Notes under the pieces: generated by a model
The model's database searches: none
What the model was told of the DNA's origin: nothing
The model's input: only the letters and a program-made list of their open reading frames with translations
Shown: positions 25,990-33,899 of the stretch, piece by piece
How positions within the stretch are numbered: the stretch's first letter is position 1
Layout of the letters: each line of letters opens with the position of its first letter
Translations under genes and position numbers: made by a program
Assembly (NCBI GenBank): GCA_003635255.1
Contig: PYJC01000074.1
Span: 48,853-101,643 of the forward strand
From: Candidatus Poribacteria bacterium
GTDB taxonomy: Bacteria > Poribacteria > WGA-4E > WGA-3G
Direction of reading: 5' to 3'
DNA length: 52,791 nt

Positions 25990-26316
25990 GTAGGCGATTC
26001 TCTCCGATTGAGCTGCTTCGTTCAACAGAACTTGCACTTTCTACTTACTTGACCTGACCCGGTGTCTTTGAGAAAACAGGTAAACTCCCTTTCGGGTTAT
26101 ATGTTGCCCCATCCAGATCACAACACCCAGGTTACCGAGACTTGGGGAGCATCTTTCAGTAAGTATTTACCATCAATACTTACTTTTTCACGGAAGTGTT
26201 AGAGCTACTACGCTCAAGTGTTGCGATATTTTACTGTAGAAAACTGTTTAACTTGTGGAGTGGACTTGTAGTATAAGCTTCTCACAAGCCCAAGTCTTTA
26301 GACTTGGGTAGTTGAC
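25990..26316 (-). ncRNA. Candidate orphan HEARO/IscB-type omegaRNA
   Basis: Read on the minus strand, the sequence opens with GTCAACTACCC, a hairpin (CCCAAGTC/GACTTGGG) and GGGCTTGTGAGAAG, which resembles the left boundary of IS200/IS605-type elements carrying IscB. Further on come a GAGC/GCTC hairpin, a 10-bp hairpin (AGTAAGTATT at 26158-26167 with AATACTTACT at 26175-26184) and a GATGCTCCCC...GGGGCAACAT pairing. AACCCGAAAGGGAGTT (GNRA-capped) near 26083-26098 is next, followed by a long conserved-looking 3' part ending near GGAGAGAATCGCC. This order recalls the HEARO RNA (Rfam RF02033). In known loci the IscB gene follows; here a secreted protein gene follows instead. Identification rests on memory of the motif, not on a covariance search. 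A decayed TnpB-type end is the main alternative. Confidence 0.5.
26289..26316. mobile_element. IS200/IS605-type terminal hairpin
   Basis: CCCAAGTC (26289-26296), loop TTTA, GACTTGGG (26301-26308), then TAGTTGAC (26309-26316). Subterminal imperfect-palindrome hairpins followed by a TAGTTGAC-like end are typical of IS200/IS605 elements. No transposase gene is present, so this is a remnant or non-autonomous element boundary. Confidence 0.55.
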
Positions 26317-26590
26317 CAATACGTTAGTTATTTCTGGATAGCACGTTAAAATGCAATTCCAATACATTTGTGCAATTCCAATACGTTTAACACAAATATA
26401 CCTTAAAAGGCAAATTGAAGTCAATTATTTTTTTCAGAAAATTGCGATCAGAAACCGTTCCTATTCAGACAATCCGCTAAAATCTTAAAAATAATTGGCA
26501 AACTCAATAACTCTACTGAGAAATTACAGAGAGGTAGAAACACTTTCACTTTACCAGGATTTACGGATAGCGTTTTTGAATCTGGAACAA
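26317..26590. other. AT-rich gene-free stretch with a 19-bp tandem duplication
   Basis: 26352-26370 and 26371-26389 are head-to-tail copies of TGCAATTCCAATAC(A/G)TTT(G/A), 17 of 19 bases identical. The rest is AT-rich with no convincing gene. The bases just right of 26316 would form the guide segment if the neighbouring RNA were an omegaRNA. Confidence 0.6.
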
Positions 26591-27319
26591 CTACCGTTTG
26601 AGGTCCGCCCACGTTACAGCAAGTTTACCTTGAGGCTCAACAGCGAGACTCACCTCACGCGGACTGTCGTAAAGGAACAGGTTATCAATATAGTAGTGCT
26701 GGAGCTGGTTGGTGTGGAAACCGAGGACACCCTTTGGATGCAGATTCTTGACATCGCTCAAATCTGAAACCTTTTCAAAGGAGAGTTCGCCTTGCTTTTT
26801 GATGTAGAGATTAAAAGTACTACCATCACCGAGCAAAGCAAGGGTGTACCACTCTTTTGTTTTAATCTCGATCGGAAATTCATCTCTGAAGTCAATGTAC
26901 TCGTTCCACGTGCCTCGATCTTCACCTTCTCGTTTGTACCAACGTGCGGAATTAGGGCGACCAAATCCATCAGCCGGTGTAATAATCAACTGATAGAAAT
27001 GCAGGTCTTCGTTTGCTCGGAACAGGAGTTCCATCTTACTCGGCTGCGGATCCGCAAAAAGGTAAAAATCCAGACGAAGCCCAAAATCTTCAAATTCGAC
27101 GATTCCATATCCAAAATCAACCGCTCCGTTTCCATCGCCAGCGACGCGGTGGATTTCCAAATGCTCGTTTTTGATATCCCAAGATTCCTTCTGCCCTTTC
27201 CAGTACTTATCTTTGAGTTTACCTTTAAAATCGTCTTGAACCAGGAGCTTCGCATGACTTATCTGACATAACAGCAGTGCTGATATGATCAGAGCACAAA
27301 GAATAACAATTTTTCGCAT
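26591..27319 (-). CDS. Secreted DUF1080/LamG-like domain protein with C-terminal W motif
   Basis: A 242-residue protein with a signal peptide (MRKIVILCALIISALLLCQISHA) and one concanavalin-like jelly roll of the DUF1080 (3-keto-disaccharide hydrolase-like) type. It shows LVQDDFKGKLKDKYWKGQ, WDIKNEHLEIH, VEFEDFGLRLDFYLFADPQ, TKEWYTLALLGDGSTFNLYI and GVLGFHTNQLQHYYIDNLFLYD. The C-terminus is GKLAVTWADLKR, matching the motif of three other secreted proteins in the window. The ATG at 27319 with AAGGTGG seven bases upstream is preferred over a GTG three codons earlier. A consensus-like promoter precedes it. Domain family is fairly clear; activity and partner are not. Confidence 0.8.
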   Translation of the reverse strand: MRKIVILCALIISALLLCQISHAKLLVQDDFKGKLKDKYWKGQKESWDIKNEHLEIHRVAGDGNGAVDFGYGIVEFEDFGLRLDFYLFADPQPSKMELLFRANEDLHFYQLIITPADGFGRPNSARWYKREGEDRGTWNEYIDFRDEFPIEIKTKEWYTLALLGDGSTFNLYIKKQGELSFEKVSDLSDVKNLHPKGVLGFHTNQLQHYYIDNLFLYDSPREVSLAVEPQGKLAVTWADLKR

Positions 27320-27355
27320 AACAGCCACCTTCTGTTTAAATGAGAATCTGCTCTT

Positions 27356-27384
27356 ATCGTATTTTATGTGTCAAAATTTGTCAA
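27356..27384 (-). promoter_or_regulatory. Sigma70-type promoter of the 26591-27319 gene
   Basis: Minus strand TTGACA (27384-27379), 17 bases, TACGAT (27361-27356). Predicted start about 27349, a 30-base leader. This places the secreted protein gene outside the T2SS operon that ends just upstream. Confidence 0.6.
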
Positions 27385-27411
27385 GTTTTTTTAGAAAAAA
27401 TTTAGGGGCAT

Positions 27412-30357
27412 TTATTTGTCTGTTTCTGTTTCCGTTTGGGTGGTACCGTTGCGCTGCCAGTTATCGGCTTTCTCCTTGAGTTTCTCAAGGTCGTCTTCAT
27501 TTTTAATATCGACGATGTGCGGCGTAATGATGATTACAATTTCAGCGTCTTCAATAGCAGTTTCAGTGCTTCTGAAGAGCCTACCGAGCAACGGTATGTC
27601 GCCCAAGATGGGGAGTTTGTTCTCGACTTGTTTCTGTTTCTTACGGATGATACCCCCGACAACAATCCGTTGCCCATCCTCCACATCAATATAGACGCTG
27701 ATGGAGTTGTCATCGGTAATGGGTGCATTAAAGTCGGTAAACTCAATGAAATTGCTGGCACTGATGTTATTAATATCCAGCCCGATGGTGCGCTTACCGT
27801 CCTCGCCTGCTTTCGACTTAGCGATGTATGGGGTGAGATCAATATTGATGCCCACCGGTGGATCGATAAAATCGTAGTTAAAGAGCGGCTGTGAGACGGC
27901 CTCTCCCAAAATACTGGTAGTATCAACGCTTTGGAGATATGGGATACGGCGACCACTACTCCACGTGGCGGTTCTGGCATCTCGTGTCAACAGGGACGGC
28001 GTTGAAAGGGTTTGGACCTTGTTTTCACGCATGAGGGTGTGAAGGAGTGCCATATATTCCTTGGTCGCTAAGCCGAGGTTAAACCCGGAGATCTCCTGTT
28101 CGAGCCCCAGCTTCCCCTCAAGGCTGCCGATAAGTGGGTTGCCGGGAACTGGGGATACGCCGAAAAGTTTGTTCTCTTGCGCCGTGAGCTCAATGCCGAA
28201 CTTGGTGGTCTCATCAAGCGTCACTTCAAGAATTTGAATATCTATCCAAACTTGTCCTCGGACGAAGTCTAACTGCTTAATAAGTGCCCTGACATCAGGA
28301 AGATACCGCTGGAGCGTAGTAATAATTAGGGTATTGGTATCACTCTCAGCGAAGACAGTAACTTTTCCACGCAAAGAGTTAATATCTTGCTGCTGTTGTC
28401 TGCCAGCATTCATAACGAAGAATCTAAAACTACTAAATCCACTATCACTTTCACCTTCCCAGACATCTTCGAGTACATCCTCAAGTGTCTCAGCATCTGC
28501 ATACTCAAGCCGAATTGCTTCAGTGACCTCTTTTAGGTTCTCTGGTGTAGGGACATCCATAGAGTTGATGAAATCTGTAATGAGATCAAAGTTACGCTGC
28601 GTAGCTGTTGAAATGATCACAGCATTGAGCGTAGGATAGGCTTCAGCGGTGACATTGCCTGCTAATGAACCTTGGGTCTGATTCCGTAGACTTGATCGCG
28701 GTAGGTAATAGAAGAAATCTCTACTGCTTCCAGAACTGCCTTGATAGGTATTATTAATAACAGCGGCGACGTTTGTAGCATCAGCGAATTTGAGTTTATA
28801 CATGCGGGTACCCCACTCCTGGTCCGGCATGTTGACATCAAGTTTTTCGATGAGACTATCAATTGTTTCGAAGTTTTGTGAACTGGTTGAGATAAGGATC
28901 GCGTTGAGGCGTACATCAGCGACAAGGTGAACCTCACCTTGCACGCCAAACCCACCACCACCTTCAGAGGGTTCTCGGTACCTGCGATCCCACCAAGGAC
29001 GCTCCCTGTCGCGACCGGTACTTCCGCCTTCAAAGAGGTCCTGTAGACTCGGGACAAGGGTTTCAGCATCCGCAAATTTGAGAAAATAGAGTTTAATTTC
29101 TTCTTGGGTTACTTCTTGATCAAGTTCTTGGATAACTTTTTCAATAATCGAAAAGTTGCGTGGATCCGAGGAGACGACAACGACATTGAGTCGATCGTTG
29201 TGAGAGACGTTGACGGTTCCGACAATACCTTCTTGGTCAAGTCCTTGTTCGCGTTGCCAATTTCTTAATTTTGCGCGATCCCAAGCATCCATCCTACGAC
29301 GGTCGCCTCCCTGCTCACCGGTGAGTACTTCCTGTAGAGTTTGTGCGACATCCTCTGCAGCTGCATAGTTAAGTCGGAAGGTACGGATCTGCGTTTGTGC
29401 GGTGGATGGCACATCAAGATCCTTGATGATCTCCTGCAAGAAAACCAAGTTTGCCTCAGAGGCTTTGAGGACAAGTGAATTCGAGTTGGTTTCCGGGATA
29501 ATTCTGATGGTGCCATCAAGGACTTCGTAGCCGGTGCCGTCAGCCTTCATCTGTTCTGCTGCGGCTTTCGCTTCTTCCGCAGTCATACGGGCACTACCAT
29601 TTTCAGATTGTCTTTCGTCGCGTCCTTCCCCGTCCCGGAAAATGTTTGTGAGTGCTTGTGCCAAACTCTGGGCATCCGCATAAGCGAGCGGAACGATGAG
29701 GACTTTTAATGGGAACCTTTCACCTTCATCAGCGACTTGTAGAATTGTGACGATTCGGCGTATATTCGAGGAAACGTCAGTTATGATGAGCGAGTTTGTT
29801 GCAGTATCCGCGAAAATGTGTGCCTGTTTATTGAGTAACGGTTTGAGCCGGTCAACTTGTTCTGAAGCAACGACATTGGTCAATCGAATGATATATGTTT
29901 GAATCTCATCGGTCATTTCAACGAGGTTGGGATCTGGTGTAATACTTTTGACAATACCCTTTGTAACCATCGCGCGGGAGAAACTTGTGACTAAGAGTGT
30001 ACTATCCGTTTGGATGAGGGTCAGATCGTATTGCGTGAGGACAGTTTTAATTTCCTCAAGTACCTCTTCAATCGTCACATTTCTCAGATTAATAAGGGAG
30101 AATCTTTTATCCCGAATATCTTCTTCAGTTGCAATAATCGTCAGATCCGTTTCTCGCGAAAGCCATTCAAGCACCCCTTTGAGTTCTTGACTGGTAAAGT
30201 TGAAGTCGAAACGGATTGCGCGCCCTTCCTCGTCGGTTTGTGCGACACGCATTTCGGGTGCTCGTTCCTGAGCGGATAACTCAGCAAGTCCCACAATGAG
30301 CAGTCCAAAACAGAGTAGCAAAATAAATGAGAATCTTTTTTTTTCCATAACATCCAA
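27412..30357 (-). CDS. gspD: Type II secretion secretin GspD with six N1-type modules
   Basis: This 981-residue protein forms the outer-membrane gate of the T2SS. It has a signal peptide (FILLLCFGLLIVGLAELSAQ), an N0 domain (about 45-115, IRFDFNFTSQELKGVLEWLS), and then six repeats of the KH-like N1 module between about residues 140 and 690. The repeats are marked by NSLIITD, NSLVLKA, LNVVVVSSD, LNAILIST, LNAVIIST and NTLIITT. The C-terminal secretin domain has VWIDIQILEVTLDETTKFGIE, the gate region ATWSSGRRIPY and the closing VVGGIIRKKQ, LPILGDIPLLGRLFRS and EIVIIITPHIV. Ordinary GspD has three such modules (N1-N3). Acidic/Thr C-terminal tail may be the pilotin-contact S-domain or disordered. 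ATG at 30357 has AAGGA close by; an ATG three codons later (30348) is possible. Last gene of the T2SS operon, separated from gspM by a mini-element. Confidence 0.92.
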   Translation of the reverse strand: MDVMEKKRFSFILLLCFGLLIVGLAELSAQERAPEMRVAQTDEEGRAIRFDFNFTSQELKGVLEWLSRETDLTIIATEEDIRDKRFSLINLRNVTIEEVLEEIKTVLTQYDLTLIQTDSTLLVTSFSRAMVTKGIVKSITPDPNLVEMTDEIQTYIIRLTNVVASEQVDRLKPLLNKQAHIFADTATNSLIITDVSSNIRRIVTILQVADEGERFPLKVLIVPLAYADAQSLAQALTNIFRDGEGRDERQSENGSARMTAEEAKAAAEQMKADGTGYEVLDGTIRIIPETNSNSLVLKASEANLVFLQEIIKDLDVPSTAQTQIRTFRLNYAAAEDVAQTLQEVLTGEQGGDRRRMDAWDRAKLRNWQREQGLDQEGIVGTVNVSHNDRLNVVVVSSDPRNFSIIEKVIQELDQEVTQEEIKLYFLKFADAETLVPSLQDLFEGGSTGRDRERPWWDRRYREPSEGGGGFGVQGEVHLVADVRLNAILISTSSQNFETIDSLIEKLDVNMPDQEWGTRMYKLKFADATNVAAVINNTYQGSSGSSRDFFYYLPRSSLRNQTQGSLAGNVTAEAYPTLNAVIISTATQRNFDLITDFINSMDVPTPENLKEVTEAIRLEYADAETLEDVLEDVWEGESDSGFSSFRFFVMNAGRQQQQDINSLRGKVTVFAESDTNTLIITTLQRYLPDVRALIKQLDFVRGQVWIDIQILEVTLDETTKFGIELTAQENKLFGVSPVPGNPLIGSLEGKLGLEQEISGFNLGLATKEYMALLHTLMRENKVQTLSTPSLLTRDARTATWSSGRRIPYLQSVDTTSILGEAVSQPLFNYDFIDPPVGINIDLTPYIAKSKAGEDGKRTIGLDINNISASNFIEFTDFNAPITDDNSISVYIDVEDGQRIVVGGIIRKKQKQVENKLPILGDIPLLGRLFRSTETAIEDAEIVIIITPHIVDIKNEDDLEKLKEKADNWQRNGTTQTETETDK

Positions 30358-30372
30358 TCCTTTTTATTTTAA

Positions 30373-30464
30373 TTAGGACTTACGCAGCACCCTTGCTGGC
30401 GGGGTTTTAAACCCCGCCAGCGGTGCGTAGGATGTCCGTTACCAGGGGAAAATACGTAAGTCCT
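30373..30464. repeat. Mini-element copy B between gspM and gspD
   Basis: Terminal inverted repeats TTAGGACTTACGCA (30373-30386) and ACGTAAGTCCT (30454-30464). Between them is a perfect palindrome with 13-bp arms, GCTGGCGGGGTTT, centred at 30408 (30395-30421). TTAA occurs just outside each end (30369-30372 and 30466-30469), which may be a target duplication. The ends match copies A and C; the internal palindrome is different. Confidence 0.75.
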
Positions 30465-30583
30465 GTTAATGATGATTTCCTGAAAATCTCATAAGCGTCT
30501 TTTTATATTAGCGGTGTATAAAAACCCCAGTGAAATTTGGACAGTTTTTTAGATTTAGAGCCGATCCATCGGACTCGGTACAG

Positions 30584-31870
30584 TTAAAATATTCGAGCGA
30601 TAAGAAGTATATCAACATTCAAGTTCGCGCCCTCGGAACCTTCACGATTCCGACCCCGTGAACCTTCAGAACGAGAGGCCTGTTTATCCGCGGAGATTCG
30701 CAAATCGCGGACGGTTAGCCATTTAGCGTTTGTTTCAATGAGATGGTTTAAGTTAACAAGTTTTTCGAGATCTGTTTTGAATTTCATTTCAACGGTGTAA
30801 AGTTGTGTTTCATAGGTTGGTGGTGCCAACGCGAGCTGCTCCAAAAGGGTGGCACGCTGTGCTTGAATTTCCTCAATGTACTTGACCAATGCTGCCTGAA
30901 GTTCACCGGTATTCGGTGCCGCCTCGGCATATTCATCCTCTGTTTGCGTGAGAAGGTCCAAAAGTCCACTATTTCTTCGTAACTGGATTTCGACAGTAGC
31001 GGGTTTAGCACCGATGCCGAAAAAACCCGGTGTCGCAGCAGTTTGAACCTTATGAACTTGCGCCGCAAAGAAGCCCTGCCTGAAATCTGTTGCCCCGCGG
31101 AGCTGTTGCGTCACCATATTTTTGATATATCCAGCGAGTTTAACCCGGAATGGGATCGGTATTGTTTCTGGAAGTGAGGCGAATCTCCACTCTGTCTGAG
31201 CATCTATTGAATCCGTTGACTGCGCTTTATCCGTAGATACTGATGTTTCTATGGAGGGTTCCGCTCCAGACGATGTCTCGTCTGTTTCGTCCATTTTTTC
31301 ATCTGTCTCGGACGCTGTATCTTCCGACAGCCAGGCATCCATCAACATATCGAACGTGTCAGCTTCAGCCTCATGTTCTGCTATCTCCGCAAGTTCTGTT
31401 TCCTCTGTTTCTATATGCTTGAGATAGAGATAGAGCACAAGCCTCTCCCGATTTTGTATTGTCAATTTTTGGGTCTGCTTTCCGGTTCCGGGTTTCGTCA
31501 GGAGTTGGTAATTCTGTTGGATACCGGCTCGTTTAATGAGTGCATCAACACGTGCTCGAATAACGGTCTCTGGAAGTTCAGCGTCAAAGAGTGTTGTGGG
31601 ACCCTGAGTGCCTGTTTGCGCTGCTTGTCCTTCCTCTTGTGCCAATCCAGTTGCTTTATAAATCTCAGACTCAATCGGTCTAAGCACCTCAGCAACATGC
31701 ACCAAATTCTCAGTTTTTATCAACTGTTCCTGTTTAGTTTTGGCACTCTGATTTGCAAACAAGCGATAGACGGCAGGCACACCCTGTACTGCGATCAGAA
31801 CCAGAAGCACAGCCCCTAAAATGCCAAGCAAAACTCGGCTTCTTGGTGTTAATTGAAGATCCAGTTCCAT
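30584..31870 (-). CDS. GspM-like inner-membrane component of the T2SS
   Basis: A 428-residue protein with a short cytoplasmic N-terminus (ELDLQLTPRSR), one membrane segment (about 13-32, VLLGILGAVLLVLIAVQG) and a periplasmic part. LTPRSRVLLGILGAVLL resembles the SPRERxLL start of GspM. It is much longer than usual GspM (about 160) because of an acidic, Ser/Thr/Glu-rich insertion (about residues 170-240) and an added C-terminal region with a helical segment. Position after the GspL-like gene and before gspD supports the role of linking the GspE-GspL platform to the periplasm. AGAGGA eight bases upstream supports the ATG at 31870; the frame's first ATG (31927) lacks a site. Family call is from position and topology more than from sequence. 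Confidence 0.65.
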   Translation of the reverse strand: MELDLQLTPRSRVLLGILGAVLLVLIAVQGVPAVYRLFANQSAKTKQEQLIKTENLVHVAEVLRPIESEIYKATGLAQEEGQAAQTGTQGPTTLFDAELPETVIRARVDALIKRAGIQQNYQLLTKPGTGKQTQKLTIQNRERLVLYLYLKHIETEETELAEIAEHEAEADTFDMLMDAWLSEDTASETDEKMDETDETSSGAEPSIETSVSTDKAQSTDSIDAQTEWRFASLPETIPIPFRVKLAGYIKNMVTQQLRGATDFRQGFFAAQVHKVQTAATPGFFGIGAKPATVEIQLRRNSGLLDLLTQTEDEYAEAAPNTGELQAALVKYIEEIQAQRATLLEQLALAPPTYETQLYTVEMKFKTDLEKLVNLNHLIETNAKWLTVRDLRISADKQASRSEGSRGRNREGSEGANLNVDILLIARIF

Positions 31871-31983
31871 GAGTTTATCCTCTGTAAATATAAAAGTCCT
31901 ATCTGTATAGGCTAAAGCGTTAAGCATCTAAAGCCTATATTCACAAGCAGGCGGTTGAAAACTGTCTGGGCAAAACTTATATT

Positions 31984-33768
31984 TTATTCGTCTTTCTCGG
32001 TTTTTTTATTTTCAGGTTCAAGGGTGTTAGACTTAGGAGGGTCGATTTGTAATTCTGCCTCCCTTGCCGGTTCATCAATCTGAGGTTGAGGCATCGGATA
32101 GCGTTTTTTAGCGAATGCCCGAACAGCAGACGTAGTTAAGTTACACCGCACCTGTACTTGGAAAATCTGTTTTCTATTTTGAGAAATCGTTGTAGCCTCA
32201 CCCGGTCGAACGTTGGTAAAAGTGCCGGAACGATTAAGTGCTCTTATAAGGTTATTTATAGCCTCATGAGAGGCACCTTCCAAATTGAACGTAATGCGCG
32301 CTGTTTCAGGCTCGTGAAGATTGATAATATTAAAATTAGTCCAAGCGACCTGTGTTCTATCGCGGAACATCTCGCTGAGGGCATGTAAAATATCAAGCGG
32401 CGATATGTTATGCGCTAACATCTCTGTGAGTGCCAGTTCACGTCCAAGTTGTGCTTGCGCGGCTGCCACTGGTTGCGCGTAGTTTGCGAGTCGCGCATCA
32501 ACCATTTCTGTTCTGTGCTTTTGCGAACGTTGAAGGGTATAACCGCCGAAGAGGAGACCCCCAACAATCAAAACACCCAGCCCCGCGGTCGCAAAAATTT
32601 GGCGTTGCCGTGTTGTTTGGGTCAGCGTCTCAGCAGCCTCTTTCGGTAACAAGGAGGGTTGGAGCGTCGCGTTCAAAGCACTAAATCCGACACCTAACGG
32701 TACCGCAAGCGTATCTCCCCACTCCTCAAGTATCGCTTTGGCTTCTGCGTGTTGCGGCTCAATTTTAATATTTGACTGCTGCTCAATAGCATGAAGTGGA
32801 TTCCAGAAGGATGTCGGAATGCCAAGTTCTGCTTCTAAAGTTGCTGCGAGGTTAGGCACACGTGCGCCGCCACCACACAACCAGAGTTCGGTTTCGATTT
32901 CGGTCAGTGTGAAGTTTTCAGTTTCATCGGTTTCTTCCGTAGCGTCAAAACTATCCGACGCTCGATGTGCAGTCGCAGCAGCAATAGAACGCTGTAGTTC
33001 GCCAAGCAACTGGGCTGTCCATGTAGATGTAGGTGCTTCATCCGCGGGAATATGTCGTTTTTCTTCTGCTGCTGTCTCACGATCCACATTCAATGCTTGG
33101 CTGATATGCTCAGATAGATTGTCTCCACCTAAACGGAAACTCCGAGAAAACCGTAGAACCCCGCCCTCAACAAAACAAAAGTCGGTTTGCGAGGCACCGA
33201 TGTCAACAACAAATGTAGGTTTGGTACATCCGCTGTTTGCTGCTGTCTCAGCAATAGCGATCATTGAAGGCGTGACGGCAGATGCGGATACACCGATCTG
33301 TTCAAGATAATCCAGGTAACCTGTGACGGATGCGCGTCGGGTGGATATCAATTCCACCGAAGTGGCATCCGGTGTTTGTCTCACATCGTGGTAAGTGAAG
33401 ATCGCTTCTTCAACCCGAAATGGAAGCTCTGACTCCGCCGCAATTGCAACGATACTCGCGAGTTGATCATCGGTTGCGATAGGTAAATTGGCTAAACGTT
33501 TTGTGCTTACCAAGGATCTCGGCAGCGCGAGCACAACCTCGGGGGCATTCCTATTGAATAGCGAAAGCGGATTGCTTTTCTTTGACGTACTTCCTAAGGA
33601 TGCCCAAAGGTGTCTTATCGATTCAGCCACCTGCTGCGTATCATCCTTGTCAGTGTATGTAACGACCCCCGCATGGGTGAGACGCACAGCTGCGGATGAC
33701 TGTTCAATCTGAACCATTTTCGCTGTATACGTGCCGATATCTATCGCCACAACTCGTTTTTTTGCCAT
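31984..33768 (-). CDS. GspL-type protein with PilM-like actin fold and PilN-like C-terminus
   Basis: This 594-residue protein has a cytoplasmic actin-like ATPase fold of the PilM/GspL type: KRVVAIDIGTYTAKMVQIE (phosphate 1), TFVVDIGASQTDFCFV (phosphate 2) and ELWLCGGGARVPNLAATLE (adenosine). A single membrane segment follows (FATAGLGVLIVGGLLFGGYTL), then a coiled-coil start and a periplasmic ferredoxin-like PilN/GspL domain (DILHALSEMFRDRTQVAWTNFNI). In type IV pili PilM and PilN are separate; here they are one chain, as in GspL. It should dock the GspE ATPase and connect to the pseudopilus. It lies between gspK and the GspM-like gene. AGG closely precedes the ATG at 33768. Confidence 0.85.
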   Translation of the reverse strand: MAKKRVVAIDIGTYTAKMVQIEQSSAAVRLTHAGVVTYTDKDDTQQVAESIRHLWASLGSTSKKSNPLSLFNRNAPEVVLALPRSLVSTKRLANLPIATDDQLASIVAIAAESELPFRVEEAIFTYHDVRQTPDATSVELISTRRASVTGYLDYLEQIGVSASAVTPSMIAIAETAANSGCTKPTFVVDIGASQTDFCFVEGGVLRFSRSFRLGGDNLSEHISQALNVDRETAAEEKRHIPADEAPTSTWTAQLLGELQRSIAAATAHRASDSFDATEETDETENFTLTEIETELWLCGGGARVPNLAATLEAELGIPTSFWNPLHAIEQQSNIKIEPQHAEAKAILEEWGDTLAVPLGVGFSALNATLQPSLLPKEAAETLTQTTRQRQIFATAGLGVLIVGGLLFGGYTLQRSQKHRTEMVDARLANYAQPVAAAQAQLGRELALTEMLAHNISPLDILHALSEMFRDRTQVAWTNFNIINLHEPETARITFNLEGASHEAINNLIRALNRSGTFTNVRPGEATTISQNRKQIFQVQVRCNLTTSAVRAFAKKRYPMPQPQIDEPAREAELQIDPPKSNTLEPENKKTEKDE

Positions 33769-33776
33769 TTTTGCCT

Positions 33777-33810
33777 CAGCCGTCAGTAATCAGCCGTCAG
33801 CAATCAGTCA
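33777..33810. repeat. Short tandem repeat in front of the gspL-type gene
   Basis: CAGCCGTCAGTAAT is followed by CAGCCGTCAGCAAT and a partial third unit CAGT: a 14-bp unit repeated about 2.4 times, immediately upstream of the ribosome binding site of the GspL-type gene. It occupies part of a 131-base gap in an otherwise tight operon. Confidence 0.6.
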
Positions 33811-33899
33811 CAAGAGGTTTTTGATACGCCTCGGGAAACATCCGAGCAAAACACCCTTCTTTACTGATCGCTGAAAGTCGATGCCTGAAAGCCACTCCT

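Noticed and set aside
25986..26040. Short TnpB C-terminal remnant on the minus strand (SSIGENRLRSCGEKTT)
   Set aside because: The frame is only about 44 codons after a stop, and the same bases fit better as the 3' part of the omegaRNA-like sequence. Not excluded.
27436..27894. A 152-codon plus-strand open frame opposite gspD
   Set aside because: Antisense to conserved secretin sequence and without start signals.
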